Source of the DNA: Cristatella mucedo
Taxonomy: Eukaryota; Bryozoa; Phylactolaemata; Cristatellidae
Direction: 5' to 3'
DNA: 64,000 nucleotides
NCBI GenBank assembly: GCA_009760855.2
Contig: WPIO01000073.1
Span: 1-64,000, forward strand
The translations under genes and the position numbers were made by a program. Positions within the stretch are counted from its first letter, which is position 1, and each line of letters opens with the position of its first letter. This document shows, piece by piece, positions 62,143-64,000 of the stretch. The notes beneath the pieces are model-generated. The model saw nothing but the letters and a program-made list of their open reading frames with translations, searched no databases and was not told where the DNA came from.

Positions 62143-63576
62143 TTTAGGTGCTCTAGCAGTATATTTGTTTCATCCACTATCTTCTTTACCAATCCAGCAA
62201 TAGCTACCATGATTGAAACTGCTAAACCAACTGTTCCTATTATACTTGCTATACTAGCAATCACAGCTGGAATAGCAGGAAGAAAACCTCTCATTTCAAA
62301 AAAGCTCTTCTTCCAAGCGATTGGATCAAGTTGTGTTGCGTCCCAAGAAACTTCTTCTCCAAATTTATCAGATACAAACTTACTAGGGTTAAGATAATAA
62401 TCACTCTTAGCTTTCTCTACTTATAAAAATATCTTATTATTGTAGAAACCTACTTCTAAACACTTGACCGTATTTACCAGAAGTAGCACCATCAACAATT
62501 TCTTTTATAAACAAACCAAGATCTACTATTCCCGTTACTCCTGATAGAAATCCTCCTGAAGCTTTAGTAGCTGTTCCCATGTCTTTAAGCGATTGGAATA
62601 ATAATAATAATAATAATGAACTTGATAAAGCACCCTCAGAGAACTCAATCTCTTTCTAGGCGCACTACCATTGCTGCAAAGGGAAATGCAATCGAATGGT
62701 AAGTAAAATCATGCTTGAAAAGCAAACAAAATGAATAACATGGTTACTGGTGACATGCACAGGGTCAGCATGCAAATGTGGTTAGTGGCAGAATGCACAG
62801 TGTCAGCACCCATAAGTACATGAAGGACGAATCACAGGGACCCACTAAATGCTGTCCTAAATAGGTGTGTTTCAAGTTCCTTTTAAATGTGGTCAGGTCA
62901 GGGAATGTTCTGACGCAGGTCGAGAGGGAGTTCCAGGCTTTAGGAGCATACGAACTAAATGCACGGTCTCCAAAGGATTTAAGGTTCGTACGAGGTATTT
63001 CTAGACTGTTGGATTCCGAAAAGCGGGTGGTACGATGCTTGGCCTGATGGGGGAGTATATCGGAGAGATAGGCTGGAGCCATAGAATGAAGGGACCTAAA
63101 AGTGAGCGACAAAACCTTGAAGTCAATCCTTTGCTTGACTGGTAGCCAGTGCAGGTCGGCGAGAAGTGGAGTAACGTGGCAACTGCAACGCTCACGACAG
63201 ACAAGCCTAGATGCAGAGTTTTGCACCAGCTGCAATCGCCTGATCGCACATGCTGGTAGGCCAGTAAGCAGTGTTGCAGAAGTCAAGACGGAATGTCACG
63301 AATGCTTGGACCAACTTGGACGTGGTATCCTTATCTAAAAAAACCCGAATTTTAGCAATGTTATGAAGTCAAAAATAGGCAGATTGAAAACTTTTGTAAC
63401 AATCTTTGCTATCTTGCTTGAGGCTTGTAAAGACAGTTTCATAGCAACTTTAGGTACTAACTTTATAACTGCTATCGAACAAACTTCCGTTGCAGTTGTA
63501 ACACCAGACACTACTTCTTTTGTTCTATCAACCCCTTTTTTATATTATCATCTCCTTCGCCTTTTTTATTCTTCAT
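62139..63576 (-). pseudogene. Viral membrane protein, interrupted by a LINE
   Basis: A probable start ATG at 63,576, a one-base shift at a poly-purine run, then VDRTKEVVSGVTTATEVC and ASSKIAKIVTKVF before the LINE. After the LINE it resumes with SLKDMGTATKASGGFLSG and VTGIVDLGLFIKEIVDG. After another shift it continues with DYYLNPSKFVSDKFGEEVSW and a hydrophobic segment (LPAIPAVIASIASIIGTVGL, AVSIMVAIAGLVKK). The Gly/Ala-rich segments suggest a membrane-inserting virion protein. Function not recognised. Confidence 0.6.
62595..63385 (-). mobile_element. LINE family A, 5'-truncated, inserted in a viral gene
   Basis: The minus strand encodes SAYF-like reverse-transcriptase C-terminal sequence, then VTPLLADLHWLPVKQRIDFK and RAFSSYAPKAWNSLSTC, with the full 3' untranslated region and tail (ending in ATT repeats at the low-coordinate side). 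One long frame (62,765-63,286) is still open, so this is one of the youngest copies in the window. Confidence 0.93.
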
Positions 63577-63585
63577 ATATTATAA

Positions 63586-64000
63586 GTGAATGGAAAAGTT
63601 AGAAAGATTAATAAATCTATTTACAGTGATCTTAACGCAAATGGATATAGAGTAACTAATTTAGGTTTTCCTCTTAATGATGGTGATGCAATAAGATTGG
63701 ATTATGGTTTTAGTTCAAACTTTGGAGACAGTACAGTTACAAATGTTACAGGTGATTTAGCAACTGTTTCAAGCGTATCAGGATTTCTTTAAAAGACTGA
63801 TGCAAAGATGACATCACAGTTGAATTGTAAGAATGTTTTTGGTATATCAGGTAATTCTGCTAACGGGACTGTATACAGTGATTTAAGGCCTTTTACAGTT
63901 ATTAACTATTGACCACTAAAGAATATGACACAAGTGTTCCAAGGTAAAGCAACAGCAAGTATGAATATGGGAGGAAAGAATATTACTAACTTAAAAGACT
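63586..64000 (+). pseudogene. Fibre/tail-spike-like protein, runs off the window
   Basis: Contains DLNANGYRVTNLGFPLNDGD, AIRLDYG and, near the window end, SMNMGGKNITNLKD. These are the MxxxxITNLxxPxxxxDA-type repeats of phage and virus fibre proteins that carry receptor-binding ends. Two in-frame stops (TAA at about 63,790 and TGA at about 63,910) break it. No ATG is in frame at the left end. It is divergent from the membrane gene. The rest lies beyond 64,000. Confidence 0.65.

Larger units (their letters stand above)
51900..64000. mobile_element. Endogenous adintovirus/Polinton-like element (partial)
   Basis: Base composition changes sharply to AT-rich near 51,900 and dense, mostly intron-free genes follow on both strands. 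The gene set is a hallmark of adintoviruses and Polintons/Mavericks (also related to polinton-like viruses and virophages): FtsK/HerA-type packaging ATPase, adenain-like protease, capsid-like proteins, a parvovirus-type PLA2 protein, and small basic and coiled-coil proteins. Most genes carry stops of all three kinds and frameshifts, so the copy is decaying. Host LINE family A insertions at 61,254 and 62,595 lie inside it, which shows integration. DNA polymerase B and retrovirus-type integrase are absent from the visible 12 kb and could lie beyond 64,000. No terminal inverted repeat could be confirmed. Confidence 0.85.

Noticed and set aside
52146-63910. In-frame stops in viral genes as a changed genetic code or readthrough
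   Set aside because: TAA, TAG and TGA all occur, stand for different residues, and come with frameshifts, so decay explains them better.

Overview
This is nuclear genomic DNA of an animal, most likely an invertebrate. The reasons are a multi-exon Na+/K+-ATPase alpha-subunit gene with GT-AG introns, several CR1/L2-type LINE fragments, tRNA-derived SINEs, very abundant microsatellites and an AATAAA signal. Nothing in the sequence fixes the phylum. No bacterial operons, CRISPR arrays or free-standing RNA genes were seen.

Layout. (1) 1-7,835 is an extreme purine-only tract, with GA, GAA and GGA simple sequence on the + strand. (2) 7,836-26,280 is a complex array of at least three tandem units. 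Each unit has the same order of blocks, called here A, GA-tract, B, C, GA-tract, D, E, and the array is interrupted by LINE and SINE insertions. (3) 27,238-43,745 (+) is a Na+/K+-ATPase alpha-subunit gene. Seventeen coding exons were traced from splice sites and protein similarity. The 3' end is complete (ETYY-stop); the start codon must lie upstream of the first exon found. (4) 43,746-51,900 is intergenic, with more LINE fragments, a displaced copy of an ATPase exon and a few unrecognised minus-strand reading frames. (5) 51,900-64,000 is AT-rich and holds an integrated, decaying DNA virus or transposon of the adintovirus/Polinton (Maverick) type. It has a double-jelly-roll-like capsid candidate, a minor-capsid/penton-like gene, a FtsK/HerA-type packaging ATPase, an adenain-like protease, a parvovirus-type phospholipase A2 protein, a zinc-ribbon protein, an HNH+AP2 endonuclease, a membrane protein and a fibre-like gene running off the window end. 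DNA polymerase B and integrase are not in the window.

The most interesting result is in the ATPase. Both asparagines that help form the cation sites in TM4 and TM5 (pig N324 and N776) are lysines here. This is the same pair of substitutions known from the Artemia alpha2KK pump of extreme salinity. In addition, the site III aspartate in TM8 (pig D926) is valine. All other catalytic motifs are intact, so this looks like a working pump with altered, probably reduced, cation stoichiometry.

The LINE family that shares its 3' tail with the SINEs has inserted in both host and viral DNA. This shows that the viral block is truly integrated. One 102-base LINE tail lies in frame inside the otherwise intact viral HNH endonuclease gene.
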